NCBI GenBank assembly: GCA_030019475.1
Contig: JASEER010000019.1
Span: 1-45,599, forward strand
DNA: 45,599 bases
Direction of reading: 5' to 3'
Source: Thermoanaerobacterales bacterium
Lineage (GTDB): Bacteria > Bacillota > Desulfotomaculia > Desulfotomaculales > JASEER01
How positions within the stretch are numbered: position 1 is the stretch's first letter; each line of letters opens with the position of its first letter. Under the pieces are notes generated by a model that did not search any database, was not told the DNA's origin, and saw only the letters and a program-made list of their open reading frames with translations. A program made the translations under genes and the position numbers. This document shows positions 23,969-33,650 of the stretch, in pieces.

Positions 23969-25180
23969 ATGCGTCAAAACGAAATCATCGCCTTTGCGGA
24001 CCGCTATTTAATGCGCACCTACGGGCGGCTGCCCATCGTCGTGGTGCGTGGCGACGGGGTCTGGGTCTGGGACGCCGAGGGGAAGAAGTACCTCGATTTC
24101 GTGGCCGGGATCGCCGTGAACGCCGTCGGCCATTGCAACCCGCGCGTTGTCGAGGCCGTGATCGACCAGGCGCGGCGGCTGATGCATTGCAGCAACCTGT
24201 ACTACATCGAGCCCCAGATGCGCCTGGCGCGCATGCTCGTCGACAACTCGGCCTTCGACCGGGCCTTTTTCTGCAACAGCGGGGCCGAGGCCGTCGAGGG
24301 GGCCATCAAGCTGGCCCGCAAGTACGCCCGCTCGCAGGGCGGGGAGGACCGCTACGAGATCATCGCCGCCCATAACTCCTTCCACGGACGCACCCTCGGT
24401 GCCCTGACGGCGACCGGGCAGGTGAAGTACCACAAGGGATTCGAGCCCCTGGCGGCGGGCTTCAAACACGTCCCCTTCAACGACCTGGAGGCCATGGACG
24501 CGGCGATCAATGAACGCACCTGCGCCGTTCTCCTGGAGCCCATCCAGGGCGAGGGCGGCATCAACGTCCCGAGCAAGGACTACCTCCAGGGCGTTCGCCG
24601 CCTCTGCGACGCGCGGGGCGCCCTGCTCATCCTGGACGAGGTTCAGACCGGCATGGGCCGCACCGGGCGCCTGTTCGCCCACGAACACTACGGGGTCGTG
24701 CCTGATATCATAGCCCTGGCCAAGGCCCTCGGGGGAGGCTTCCCGATCGGGGCCATCCTCGCCCGGGAGCCGGTGGCGTCAGCCTTCACCCCCGGCGACC
24801 ACGCCTCGACTTTCGGCGGCAACCCCCTGGCCTGCGCGGCCGGTATCGCCACGTTGAAGCTCCTCCTTGGAGAGGACTACATCGGCCACGCCGCCCGCGT
24901 GGGCCAGTACTTCAAGGCGCGGCTGGCCGACCTGATGGGACGCTACCCCTTCATCCACGACGTGCGCGGCCGCGGCCTGATGCTCGGGATGGAACTGACC
25001 GTCCCCGGCGGCGACATCGTCACCCGCTGCCGGGACGAGGGCCTGCTGATCAACTGTATCGGCCAGAAAGTGTTGCGCTTCGTGCCGCCGCTCATCGTCA
25101 CCCTGGAGGACATCGACGGGGCCCTGATCATCCTGACGCGGGTCCTGGACGAGGTGAAAAAGGAGGCGGAGAAGGCGTGA
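23969..25180 (+). CDS. argD: Acetylornithine aminotransferase
   Basis: PLP enzyme that transaminates N-acetylglutamate semialdehyde to N-acetylornithine, with glutamate as donor. At 403 residues it has the standard fold: FFCNSGAEAVEGAIKLARKY for PLP phosphate, FHGRTLGAL, LDEVQTGMGRTG with the Asp that binds the pyridine nitrogen, and the PLP lysine in IALAKALGGGFPIGA. It could double as succinyldiaminopimelate aminotransferase. The stop overlaps the argF GTG start by four bases. Confidence 0.96.
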   Translation: MRQNEIIAFADRYLMRTYGRLPIVVVRGDGVWVWDAEGKKYLDFVAGIAVNAVGHCNPRVVEAVIDQARRLMHCSNLYYIEPQMRLARMLVDNSAFDRAFFCNSGAEAVEGAIKLARKYARSQGGEDRYEIIAAHNSFHGRTLGALTATGQVKYHKGFEPLAAGFKHVPFNDLEAMDAAINERTCAVLLEPIQGEGGINVPSKDYLQGVRRLCDARGALLILDEVQTGMGRTGRLFAHEHYGVVPDIIALAKALGGGFPIGAILAREPVASAFTPGDHASTFGGNPLACAAGIATLKLLLGEDYIGHAARVGQYFKARLADLMGRYPFIHDVRGRGLMLGMELTVPGGDIVTRCRDEGLLINCIGQKVLRFVPPLIVTLEDIDGALIILTRVLDEVKKEAEKA

Positions 25181-26109
25181 GCAGCCTGAAAGGGCGGGAT
25201 CTCCTTTCCCTAAGGGACCTGACGGCGGCCGAGCTGACTGCGGTCCTGGATCTGGCGGCCGACCTCAAGGCCCGCCAGCGGGTGGGGCAGCCGCACCAAC
25301 TTTGCGCCGGGAAGACCCTCGGCATGATCTTCCAGAAGTCGTCCACCCGCACCAGGGTTTCCTTTGAGGTAGGAATGTACCAGCTCGGCGGGCACGCTTT
25401 GTACCTGAACGCCCAGGACATGCAACTGGGCCGGGGGGAGACGGTGGCCGACACGGCGCGTGTCCTCTCCCGCTTCGTGGACGCGATCATGATCCGCACC
25501 TTCGCCCAGGCCGAGGTCGAGGAGCTGGCGCGTTACGCCGACGTCCCGGTGATCAACGGCCTGACCGATTGGGAGCACCCTTGCCAGATCCTGGCCGACC
25601 TGCTCACCATCCGCGAACATAAGGGGGCCCTTGAAGGCCTCAAGCTGGCCTGGGTGGGTGACGGGAACAACGTCTGCCACAGCCTGCTCCTGGGCGGGGC
25701 GATGACGGGGATGCGGGTCGCCGTGGCCACGCCCCCGGGCTACGCCCCGGCGGGGGCGGTCGTGACCACCGCGCGGGAACTGGCCGCCGCCCACGGGGGC
25801 GCCGTCGAGCTTACCGCGGATCCCGCGGAGGCCGTGCGGGAGGCCGACGTCCTCGTCACCGACACCTGGGCCTCCATGGGCCGGGAGGCCGAGCACGACG
25901 CTCGGGCGCGGGTCTTCGCCCCCTATCAGGTGAACGAGTTCCTGGTCTCCCTGGCCCGGCCGGACTTCATCTTCTTGCACTGCCTGCCCGCCCACCGGGG
26001 CGAGGAGGTCACCGATGCCGTCATCGACGGCCCGCACAGCGTCGTCTGGGACGAGGCCGAGAACCGCCTCCACGCCCAGAAGGCCCTGCTGGCCTCAGTT
26101 TTAAGTTAG
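25177..26109 (+). CDS. argF: Ornithine carbamoyltransferase
   Basis: Makes citrulline from ornithine and carbamoyl phosphate. Carbamoyl-phosphate motif KSSTRTRVSFE, HPCQILADLLT, and the ornithine-binding HCLPAHRGEE are all intact in 310 residues. The DTWASMG segment fits ornithine rather than aspartate transcarbamylase. Start GTG (25177) overlaps the argD stop (GTGA). Its TAG stop lies within a 14-bp palindrome (26099-26131). Confidence 0.97.
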   Translation: MSSLKGRDLLSLRDLTAAELTAVLDLAADLKARQRVGQPHQLCAGKTLGMIFQKSSTRTRVSFEVGMYQLGGHALYLNAQDMQLGRGETVADTARVLSRFVDAIMIRTFAQAEVEELARYADVPVINGLTDWEHPCQILADLLTIREHKGALEGLKLAWVGDGNNVCHSLLLGGAMTGMRVAVATPPGYAPAGAVVTTARELAAAHGGAVELTADPAEAVREADVLVTDTWASMGREAEHDARARVFAPYQVNEFLVSLARPDFIFLHCLPAHRGEEVTDAVIDGPHSVVWDEAENRLHAQKALLASVLS

Positions 26110-26172
26110 GGGTCAGGCCCCTAACTTAAAAAGCAGGGTGTTTTAAGTAAAGTGCCTGACCCCTAACTAAAA
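26099..26172. repeat. Nested palindromic (REP-like) element between argF and argG
   Basis: TTTTAAGTTAGGGG-TCAGG-CCCCTAACTTAAAA is a perfect 14-bp hairpin starting inside the argF end. A further inverted copy of its left half (GCCTGACCCCTAACTAAAA, 26154-26172) lies 22 bases on, so two alternative hairpins can form. The GGGGTCAGGC / GTGCCTGACCCC core resembles palindromes dispersed in many genomes. Confidence 0.75.
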
Positions 26173-26194
26173 TTGGGAGGAAGGGAGAGAGCAC

Positions 26195-27415
26195 GTGACC
26201 GCGTCCTTACCTAAAGTCGTCCTGGCCTATTCCGGCGGCCTGGACACATCGATCATCATCCCCTGGCTGAAGGAGAACTACGGCTACGAGGTCATCGCCG
26301 TGACGGCCGACCTGGGTCAGGGCGAGGAGGTCGCCCCCGTCCGGGAGAAGGCCCTGGCCAGCGGGGCGAGCAAGGTCTATATCGAGGACGTGCGGCGGGA
26401 GTTCATCGAGGATTACCTCTGGCCGCTGCTGCGCTCCGGCGCCGTCTACGAGGGCAAGTACCTGCTGGGGACCTCGGTCGCCCGGCCGCTGATCGCCCGG
26501 AAACTGGTCGAGGTCGCCGGGGCCGAGGGGGCCGTCGCCGTCGCCCATGGGGCGACCGGCAAGGGCAACGACCAGGTCCGCTTTGAACTAACCGTCAAGG
26601 CCCTGAACCCCGACCTGAAGATCATCGCCCCCTGGCGGGAGTGGGACATCCGTTCCCGCGAGGACGCCATGGCTTACGCCGCCGCCCGCGGCATCCCCGT
26701 CCCGGTGACCAGGGAGCGGCCCTACAGCATGGACCGCAACATCTGGCACCTCTCGCACGAGGGCGGCGCACTGGAGGATCCGGGCCACGAGCCGCCGGAC
26801 GACGTCTACGTCCTGTGCGTGCCGCCCGAGAAGGCGCCCGATGTGCCGGCCTACGTCGAGCTGGAGTTTGAGCGGGGCGTGCCCGTAAAGCTTGACGGGC
26901 AGGAGCTGGACCCGGTGGCGCTGCTGGAGCGCCTGAATGAGTTGGGCGGGGCCAACGGCATCGGCATCGTGGACATGGTCGAGAACCGCCTGGTGGGGAT
27001 GAAGTCCCGCGGCGTCTACGAGACCCCGGGCGGGACGATACTCGTGGCCGCGCACCGCGAGTTGGAACTGCTGACCCTGGACCGGGCGACTTTGCACTTC
27101 AAGGACTCCGTTGCCGTCCGGTACGCCGAGCTGGTCTACGACGGCCTGTGGTTCACGCCCCTGCGCGAGGCCCTGCAGGCCTTCGTGGACAAGACCCAGG
27201 AGACCGTCACCGGCCGGGTGCGGATGAAGCTTTACAAGGGCAACTGCGTGCCGGCGGGCGCCTGGTCGCCCTACTCCCTGTACCGCCAGGACTTTGCTAC
27301 CTTTGAGGAGGACGAGGTCTACAACCAGAAGGACGCCGAGGGGTTCATCAACCTCTTCGGCCTGCCGCTCAAAGTACGGGCCCTGATGCTCCGGGAAAGC
27401 AAGGTGGGTAAGTAG
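26195..27415 (+). CDS. argG: Argininosuccinate synthase
   Basis: ATP-dependent joining of citrulline and aspartate. The PP-loop motif AYSGGLDTS opens the 406-residue protein; [29 protein letters not shown] and the N-type IWHLSHEGG follow as expected. Start GTG at 26195 behind GGGAGGAAGGGAGAG. It is separated from argF by the REP-like element and from argH by one base, so argGH may be read both as part of the operon and as a subunit affected by that element. Confidence 0.97.
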   Translation: MTASLPKVVLAYSGGLDTSIIIPWLKENYGYEVIAVTADLGQGEEVAPVREKALASGASKVYIEDVRREFIEDYLWPLLRSGAVYEGKYLLGTSVARPLIARKLVEVAGAEGAVAVAHGATGKGNDQVRFELTVKALNPDLKIIAPWREWDIRSREDAMAYAAARGIPVPVTRERPYSMDRNIWHLSHEGGALEDPGHEPPDDVYVLCVPPEKAPDVPAYVELEFERGVPVKLDGQELDPVALLERLNELGGANGIGIVDMVENRLVGMKSRGVYETPGGTILVAAHRELELLTLDRATLHFKDSVAVRYAELVYDGLWFTPLREALQAFVDKTQETVTGRVRMKLYKGNCVPAGAWSPYSLYRQDFATFEEDEVYNQKDAEGFINLFGLPLKVRALMLRESKVGK

Positions 27416-27416
27416 A

Positions 27417-28802
<1,386 letters not shown>

Positions 28803-28873
28803 TTTGATAGTACAAAGTTTAGGGTCATAAATCAAAGGAACTATTTGAATAGTATAGCAACCACGCGCCTATA

Positions 28874-28916
28874 CCGTCAGAGAGGCCCAGAAACGGTTGG
28901 GGACAGGCTCTGACGG
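28874..28916. other. Inverted repeat upstream of the aldehyde:ferredoxin oxidoreductase gene
   Basis: CCGTCAGAG and CTCTGACGG form a perfect 9-bp stem around a 25-base interior that includes GGTTGGGGACAGGC. It could be a structured leader or a palindromic repeat related to the REP-like type; the sequence alone does not decide. Confidence 0.4.
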
Positions 28917-28930
28917 CTGGTCTGGATTAA

Positions 28931-28965
28931 GAAAACCCTTCATACTTCGATATAGAAGGGTTTTC
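28931..28965 (+). terminator. Hairpin terminator after argH
   Basis: GAAAACCCTTC and GAAGGGTTTTC pair perfectly over 11 bp. A T-rich stretch (CTGCTTTTA) follows. It lies 130 bases after argH and 35 bases before the next gene's start. Confidence 0.65.
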
Positions 28966-28999
28966 CTGCTTTTAGGAGCAAGAAAGGAGGCGGTCACAG

Positions 29000-30748
29000 G
29001 TGTCCAGACTGTTGCGGGTAAACATGGGGGACCTCAGTGTACGATGGGAGGATAAGCCTGCCGACTATGCCCTGCTGGGCGGGCGGGCGCTGACCTCGCG
29101 TCTGGTGTACGACGAGGTGCCGTCCACGGCCCAAGCGCTGGGACCGAACAACAAGCTGGTGTTCGCCCCGGGCTTACTGACCGGCACGCACGCCCCATCT
29201 TCCGGGCGGCTCTCGGTGGGGGCCAAGTCCCCCCTTACCGGGGGCATCAAGGAGTCCAACGCCGGCGGCATCACGGCGCAGAAACTGGCCAGCCTCGGAG
29301 TGGCCGCCATCATCGTTGAGGGACGGCCCGCTCCCGGTACCTGGCGCGTGCTGGTCGTGGATGCGAAAGGCGCGCGGTTGGAGCCGGCCGACGGGCTTAA
29401 CGGGCTCGGCTGCTACGAGCTGAACGAACGGCTGTGGGCGAAGTACGGAGACGGCTGTGGGATCATCTGCATCGGCCCGGCCGGCGAACAACTGATGGCG
29501 CTGGCCGGTGTTTCGACCAACGACAGCGAGAATCACCCCGGGCGTTACGCGGGCCGCGGCGGACTGGGCGCCGTGATGGGCTCCAAGGGCCTGAAGGCGA
29601 TTGTCATCCGTTCCGCCGAGACCTTCGGCGTCAAAGTGGCCGACGCGGAGAAGTTCAAGGACGCCCAGCACCGCCTGGCCAAGGCCCTCACCACCCACCC
29701 GGTGTCGGCCCAGACCCTGCCCACCTACGGGACGGCCGCCCTGATTAACGTGCTGAACGAAGCCGGCGGCCTGCCGACCCGCAACTTCAGCTCCGGACGC
29801 TTCGAGGGCGCGGCCGGGATCAGCGGCGAGACCATGGCGGATACCATCAAGGCCCGCGGCGGGAAGGGCAAGACGGGCCACGCGTGCCACCCGGGCTGTG
29901 TTATCCGCTGCTCCAACATCTACCCGGACGAGAAGGGCGAGGTGCTTTGCGCCCCGATTGAGTACGAGAGCGACTGGGCGCTGGGGGCGAACATGGGCAT
30001 CGACAACCTGGACTACGTCGCCATGCTCAACCGCCTTTGCAACGACGTCGGCCTGGATACCATTGAGACCGGCGTCACCTTCGGCGTGCTGATGGAGGCC
30101 GGGGTGCTGCCTTTCGGCGACGGGCCGGGAGCCATCGCCATGCTTGATAAGGATGTCCGCCGCGCCACCCCGCTGGGGCGGATCATCGGCGCCGGGTCGG
30201 CCGTGGCCGGCCGGGTTTTCGGCGTCACCCGCGTCCCGACGGTCAAGGGCCAGGGGATGCCGGCCTACGACCCGCGGGCCGTCAAGGGCATGGGCGTCAC
30301 CTACGCCACCACCCCGATGGGCGCGGATCACACCGCGGGCTACGCCACGGCGGCCAATATCCTCAAGGTCGGCGGGTACGTCGACCCGTTGAAGCCCGAG
30401 GGCCAGGTGCCACTCTCCCGCGACCTGCAGGTGGCGACGGCCTTCGTGGACGGCACCGGCCTGTGCCTCTTCACGGCCTTCGCCCTCTTGGATATGCCGG
30501 ACGCCCTGGCGGCGGTCTGCGACCTGGTGGCCGCGAAGGAAGGGGTCGCTTTCAGCGCCGTGGACGCCGTGGCTTACGGGCAGAAGGTCCTCGCCTGGGA
30601 GCGGGCCTTCAACCGTGCGGCGGGCTTCGCCCAGGCGGATGACCGCCTGCCGGAGTTCATGTCCAGCGAACCGCTGCCGCCGCACAATACCGTCTTCGAC
30701 GTGCCGGAGGCCGAACTGGACGAAACCTTCAAGCCCTTCGAGGGGTAG
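29000..30748 (+). CDS. Aldehyde:ferredoxin oxidoreductase family protein (tungsten enzyme)
   Basis: A 582-residue member of the AOR family, which oxidises aldehydes to acids with ferredoxin using a tungsten or molybdenum bis-pterin and one [4Fe-4S] cluster. The cluster ligands are C296, C300 and C304 (ACHPGCVIRC) and C489 (GTGLCLF). The N-terminal domain has LLGGRALTSRLVYDEVP and APGLLTGTHAPSSGR, with the pterin-binding AGRGGLGAVMGSKGLKAI. The GTG at 29000 is nine bases after AAAGGAGG. MoaD-like and MoeB-like genes follow in the same direction, probably supplying sulfur for the pterin. Physiological substrate is not deducible. Low-potential reduction of organic acids is also possible in anaerobes. 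Confidence 0.93.
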   Translation: MSRLLRVNMGDLSVRWEDKPADYALLGGRALTSRLVYDEVPSTAQALGPNNKLVFAPGLLTGTHAPSSGRLSVGAKSPLTGGIKESNAGGITAQKLASLGVAAIIVEGRPAPGTWRVLVVDAKGARLEPADGLNGLGCYELNERLWAKYGDGCGIICIGPAGEQLMALAGVSTNDSENHPGRYAGRGGLGAVMGSKGLKAIVIRSAETFGVKVADAEKFKDAQHRLAKALTTHPVSAQTLPTYGTAALINVLNEAGGLPTRNFSSGRFEGAAGISGETMADTIKARGGKGKTGHACHPGCVIRCSNIYPDEKGEVLCAPIEYESDWALGANMGIDNLDYVAMLNRLCNDVGLDTIETGVTFGVLMEAGVLPFGDGPGAIAMLDKDVRRATPLGRIIGAGSAVAGRVFGVTRVPTVKGQGMPAYDPRAVKGMGVTYATTPMGADHTAGYATAANILKVGGYVDPLKPEGQVPLSRDLQVATAFVDGTGLCLFTAFALLDMPDALAAVCDLVAAKEGVAFSAVDAVAYGQKVLAWERAFNRAAGFAQADDRLPEFMSSEPLPPHNTVFDVPEAELDETFKPFEG

Positions 30749-30791
30749 GATAAGAAGGGACCCTTAGTAATCGCGGAAAGGAGGCCGGCCC

Positions 30792-31031
30792 GTGAGGATC
30801 GAGCTTCGTGTCTTTGCCACCCTCACCAAGTACCGCCCGGACCTGGCCGGAGGCGAGCCCCTGAAAATTGAGGTGCCCGACGGGAGCACCGTGGAGGATG
30901 TCCTGGCGGGCATCGGCGTGCCCACGCGGGAGGTCAAGGTGGTCATGGTCAATGGGCAGCAGGCCGACCTGCGCTGGCCCCTGCGCGACGGCGACAGGGT
31001 CGGCGCCTTCCCGCCGGTGGCCGGGGGATGA
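30792..31031 (+). CDS. MoaD/ThiS-family sulfur carrier protein
   Basis: A 79-residue ubiquitin-like protein ending in the required Gly-Gly (PPVAGG), where thiocarboxylate is formed. Beta-grasp features include IELRVFATLTKYRPDL at the start and VVMVNGQQAD; the C-terminal DGDRVGAFPPVAGG is typical of MoaD. It starts at GTG 30792 behind AAAGGAGG. Its stop overlaps the MoeB-like ATG by four bases. The setting beside AOR indicates a carrier dedicated to the tungsten/molybdenum pterin cofactor rather than thiamine. Confidence 0.9.
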   Translation: MRIELRVFATLTKYRPDLAGGEPLKIEVPDGSTVEDVLAGIGVPTREVKVVMVNGQQADLRWPLRDGDRVGAFPPVAGG

Positions 31032-31777
31032 ACGCCGTGCCCCCGCGGGAACGCTACGCGCGACAGTTGATCCTCCCGGGCTGGGGCGACGAGGCCCAGG
31101 AACGCCTCGCCCGGGGACGGGTGCTCGTGGTCGGGGCCGGGGGGCTGGGCTCCCCGGCCCTGACCTACCTGGCCGCGGCCGGGGTCGGAACGCTGGGCAT
31201 CGTCGATCCCGACCGCGTTGAGATCTCCAACCTCCAGCGCCAGGTGATCTATGCCAGCGCCGACCTCGGGCTCTTGAAGTGCCGGGCGGCGGCGCGGCGC
31301 ATCAAGGCGCTCAACCCGGGGATTGCGGTGGGCGAGCACCCGCTGGCCTTGACGGCGGAAAACGCCGATGAGTTGATCAGCGGGTATGACGTCGTGGTCG
31401 ATTGCACCGACAGCCTGTCCGTAAGGTTCGTCATTAATGATGCCTGTCTGCGCCTTAACCGCCCGTGGGTGCACGGGGCGATCTCGGAGTTCTACGGGCA
31501 GGCGACGACCTTCATCCCGGGACGGGGGCCCTGCCTGCGTTGCCTGTACCCCGAGGGCGACACCCCGGCCGCTCTCCCGCGCGGCGTAATGGGGCCGGTG
31601 GTCGGCCTGATCGGTACCATGCAAGCGGGAGAGGTGATGAAGCTCCTGACCGGCCTCGGGCGGCCGCTGGCGGGCCGGATGCTCGTCTGGGAAGCCCTGC
31701 CGGCGCGGTTCACGGAGTTCACGTTGCGCCGCGACCCTTCCTGCCCCGCGTGCGGTCTTATTTCATCCATGACTTGA
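31028..31777 (+). CDS. MoeB/ThiF/HesA-family adenylyltransferase
   Basis: E1-like enzyme that adenylates the C-terminal glycine of a MoaD-type carrier. The 249-residue protein has the ATP-binding GAGGLGSPALTYLAAAGVG, the Mg-Asp in VDPDRVEISNLQRQV, and the DCTDSLSVRF motif. Two cysteine pairs, CLRC and CPAC, form the structural zinc site. There is no rhodanese domain. It overlaps the MoaD-like gene by four bases, so the pair and AOR form one functional unit. Confidence 0.92.
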   Translation: MNAVPPRERYARQLILPGWGDEAQERLARGRVLVVGAGGLGSPALTYLAAAGVGTLGIVDPDRVEISNLQRQVIYASADLGLLKCRAAARRIKALNPGIAVGEHPLALTAENADELISGYDVVVDCTDSLSVRFVINDACLRLNRPWVHGAISEFYGQATTFIPGRGPCLRCLYPEGDTPAALPRGVMGPVVGLIGTMQAGEVMKLLTGLGRPLAGRMLVWEALPARFTEFTLRRDPSCPACGLISSMT

Positions 31778-31900
31778 CGATAAAGGAAATGTCCGATATT
31801 GTCGTAACAGCAGAAATATGCTTACGGCATAAACGGCTCTTAAGTTCGGCGGTTTGTCTGGCAACCGTATCTTAACCTTGTGGAGGTCAAGAGAACAGAC

Positions 31901-32272
31901 ATGACTCCCGATTCGTCACCATCCTTACAGTTTCCGGAACCCGTGCGTCAGGCTGATCTCACCATCCGCCTCTCGGAGTTCGAAATCCCTCCTATGCAAG
32001 ATGTTCTGCTGGTGGGGAGAAGGGCGATCATCGGGCCGGAAGCCATAAGGAGGATGGTGGATGCTCTGTCGCCGGAACAGTATGAAGTCATTCGCACGGA
32101 CCATCGCTTGTTCGAGGCCGTTGTATTGAAGAAGTCCCTTACCAAGCTTATGCCGAAAGACAAACTGTTGGCCATTGTTTTGGAGGAGGGTGAACGCGTG
32201 GCCATGGAGGATACAGTTGTCAAGGCACAAGTGAATATTATCATTAAGGTAAACCGGGCGGTCGATTTGTGA
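31901..32272 (+). CDS. Hypothetical protein coupled to CBS-GGDEF protein
   Basis: A 123-residue soluble protein of unknown family. It has no membrane segment or cysteines and reads as mixed alpha/beta (DVLLVGRRAIIGPEAIRRMV, YEVIRTDHRLFEAVVLKKSL). The end (VNIIIKVNRAVDL) is strongly hydrophobic-beta. The ATG at 31901 lies 13 bases after TGGAGGT, long for a ribosome site; the in-frame GTG at 31880 has no site. Its stop overlaps the ATG of the CBS-GGDEF gene (TGATG), so they are co-translated. A regulatory or sensory partner role is inferred from that coupling. Confidence 0.6.
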   Translation: MTPDSSPSLQFPEPVRQADLTIRLSEFEIPPMQDVLLVGRRAIIGPEAIRRMVDALSPEQYEVIRTDHRLFEAVVLKKSLTKLMPKDKLLAIVLEEGERVAMEDTVVKAQVNIIIKVNRAVDL

Positions 32273-33144
32273 TGTCCAACATCAGTGAAATCATGACCAG
32301 AGAATTGGTGACCGTTACACCGAACGACTGTGTCGGCCGCGTAGTCTCCTTGATGGAACAGTTCAAGATAGGCGGGATGCCGGTTCTGGCGGAAGGACGT
32401 GTTGTCGGTATCGTCACCTCGCGCGACGTCAGGCGTTCGCATCCTAACCGACTGGTGGCCGATGCCATGAACTCGCCGGTGGTGACCGTATTGCCCACCT
32501 GTTCCCTCTGGGAAGCTGATAGAGTCTTGCGACGGTACGGGATTGAACGCCTGGTGGTGGTCGAGAAAGGTTCACTGGTGGGTTTGGTGACAAAGTCCCG
32601 GCTTTCCGCTGAACTGGGCAAACACTTAGACAGCCTGACGGGTTTAAGCCGGGCGGAGTTCATAAAGCGGAAGGCACAGGAACTGGTGGGGGAGGGGAAG
32701 GATGTCACGGTCCTCTTCCTGGACCTTGACGATTTTGGAGCAATTGACAAAGAACTGGGTCACGTACAGGGCGACGAGATTTTGCGCCGGGTGGCGGATA
32801 TACTTAAGAGGATGGTAAGACCGGGTGCGGATTATTTAGGCCGGTATGCCGGGGACGAATTTGCGGTCGTTACCACAAGATCCCTGGATGATGCCGTAAG
32901 CCTGGCCGGGCGGATGGTCAGTGCAATAGGGGAAGAACAATGGCCTCAAGGGGCAAAAGTAACCGGCTCGGCCGGCGTAGCCGGGTGGAAACGAATCAGC
33001 CGGCACAATGGCGGGCGTACGGTGGAGGACCTCATAAACCTGGCCAGCCTTGCCTGTACCAAGGCAAAGAGATGCGGGGAGCCGGTTGTCGTTGCCGGCG
33101 ATGGCCCGGGCTTTCAACCGCAGCCGGGTCTTGTGCCAGGCTGA
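32272..33144 (+). CDS. CBS-pair and GGDEF domain protein
   Basis: A 290-residue signalling protein. Two CBS motifs fill residues 1-120 (ISEIMTRELVTVTPNDCVG, then VADAMNSPVVTVLPTCSLWE) and probably bind an adenosyl ligand. A GGDEF domain follows (DSLTGLSRAEFIKRK, FLDLDDFGAIDKELGH, GRYAGDEFAVV). The active-site motif is AGDEF, a variant found in active diguanylate cyclases. An Arg lies four rather than three residues before the Asp in RPGAD, so the RxxD inhibitory site is not canonical. No transmembrane helix. The start is ATG 32272 overlapping the upstream stop; a GTG three bases earlier is also possible. Likely makes cyclic di-GMP in response to an energy or nucleotide signal. Confidence 0.87.
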   Translation: MSNISEIMTRELVTVTPNDCVGRVVSLMEQFKIGGMPVLAEGRVVGIVTSRDVRRSHPNRLVADAMNSPVVTVLPTCSLWEADRVLRRYGIERLVVVEKGSLVGLVTKSRLSAELGKHLDSLTGLSRAEFIKRKAQELVGEGKDVTVLFLDLDDFGAIDKELGHVQGDEILRRVADILKRMVRPGADYLGRYAGDEFAVVTTRSLDDAVSLAGRMVSAIGEEQWPQGAKVTGSAGVAGWKRISRHNGGRTVEDLINLASLACTKAKRCGEPVVVAGDGPGFQPQPGLVPG

Positions 33145-33185
33145 CAGCTCCCCACATGCAGCCCCTGCGGAAGGCGTGTGTAAAC

Positions 33186-33542
33186 CTAGGGCTTTTGCGG
33201 GCTTGCGCGCAGTTGGGCCGTCGCCAGCCGGCGCGGGCCGGCGTAAAGAGCGAAGGTGTAGATGCCGGGGCGTGGGAAGGTAAAGGATGGGCAGGAGACG
33301 ATCAGCACCCGCTCCGGGGGGTGCGGGGGGCGGCAGATGAAGTGCGGGCTTTCCCCGAGTTCGCCTCCCGGCGGGCGGAAGAAGTAAAAGAGGTTGTAGG
33401 CCCTGTCGGCCGCAAAGCCTCGTACCCGGGCCACGATTTCAAAGTCAACAGGCCCGGCCGGAAAGTCCGGGAACAACAGTTGATCGAACGGAACACCCCT
33501 GGCGGTCCGGAAAAGGATGCCGGCTGTTTCAAGGGTCACCAC
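33186..33542 (-). CDS. Hypothetical protein, DUF6941-like
   Basis: A 118-residue protein. The pattern LLFPDFPAGPVDFEIVARVRG and PGIYTFALYAGPRRLATAQL recalls DUF6941-type small beta-sandwich proteins, but this is by eye. Two GTG codons (33542 and 33539) are the possible starts; the family usually has another dozen residues at the N-terminus, so it may be truncated. A strong hairpin just upstream (33551-33583) argues that it is not transcribed from the flavoprotein gene. No function is known. Confidence 0.5.
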   Translation of the reverse strand: MVTLETAGILFRTARGVPFDQLLFPDFPAGPVDFEIVARVRGFAADRAYNLFYFFRPPGGELGESPHFICRPPHPPERVLIVSCPSFTFPRPGIYTFALYAGPRRLATAQLRASPQKP

Positions 33543-33550
33543 CCAGGATC

Positions 33551-33583
33551 AAACCCTTCTGGTACTTATTACCAGAAGGGTTT
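33551..33583. terminator. Strong bidirectional hairpin
   Basis: AAACCCTTCTGGTA and TACCAGAAGGGTTT pair perfectly over 14 bp with a 5-base loop. It lies between the minus-strand flavoprotein gene and the hypothetical gene and probably ends transcription of the former. TTT closes the stem on either strand. Confidence 0.65.
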
Positions 33584-33650
33584 CTACATACCGGCCTGGT
33601 TTCCTGGAAACAATATCCACCTATTACCGACAGCGTTCGCCGCCGGCCGG

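Noticed and set aside
28874-28916. Known Moco/Tuco riboswitch before AOR
   Set aside because: I could not match the known consensus; reported only as an unexplained inverted repeat.
29174-30685. Long minus-strand open frame opposite the AOR gene
   Set aside because: Shadow of a well-conserved plus-strand gene; its translation is His/Arg/Ala-rich with no domain.
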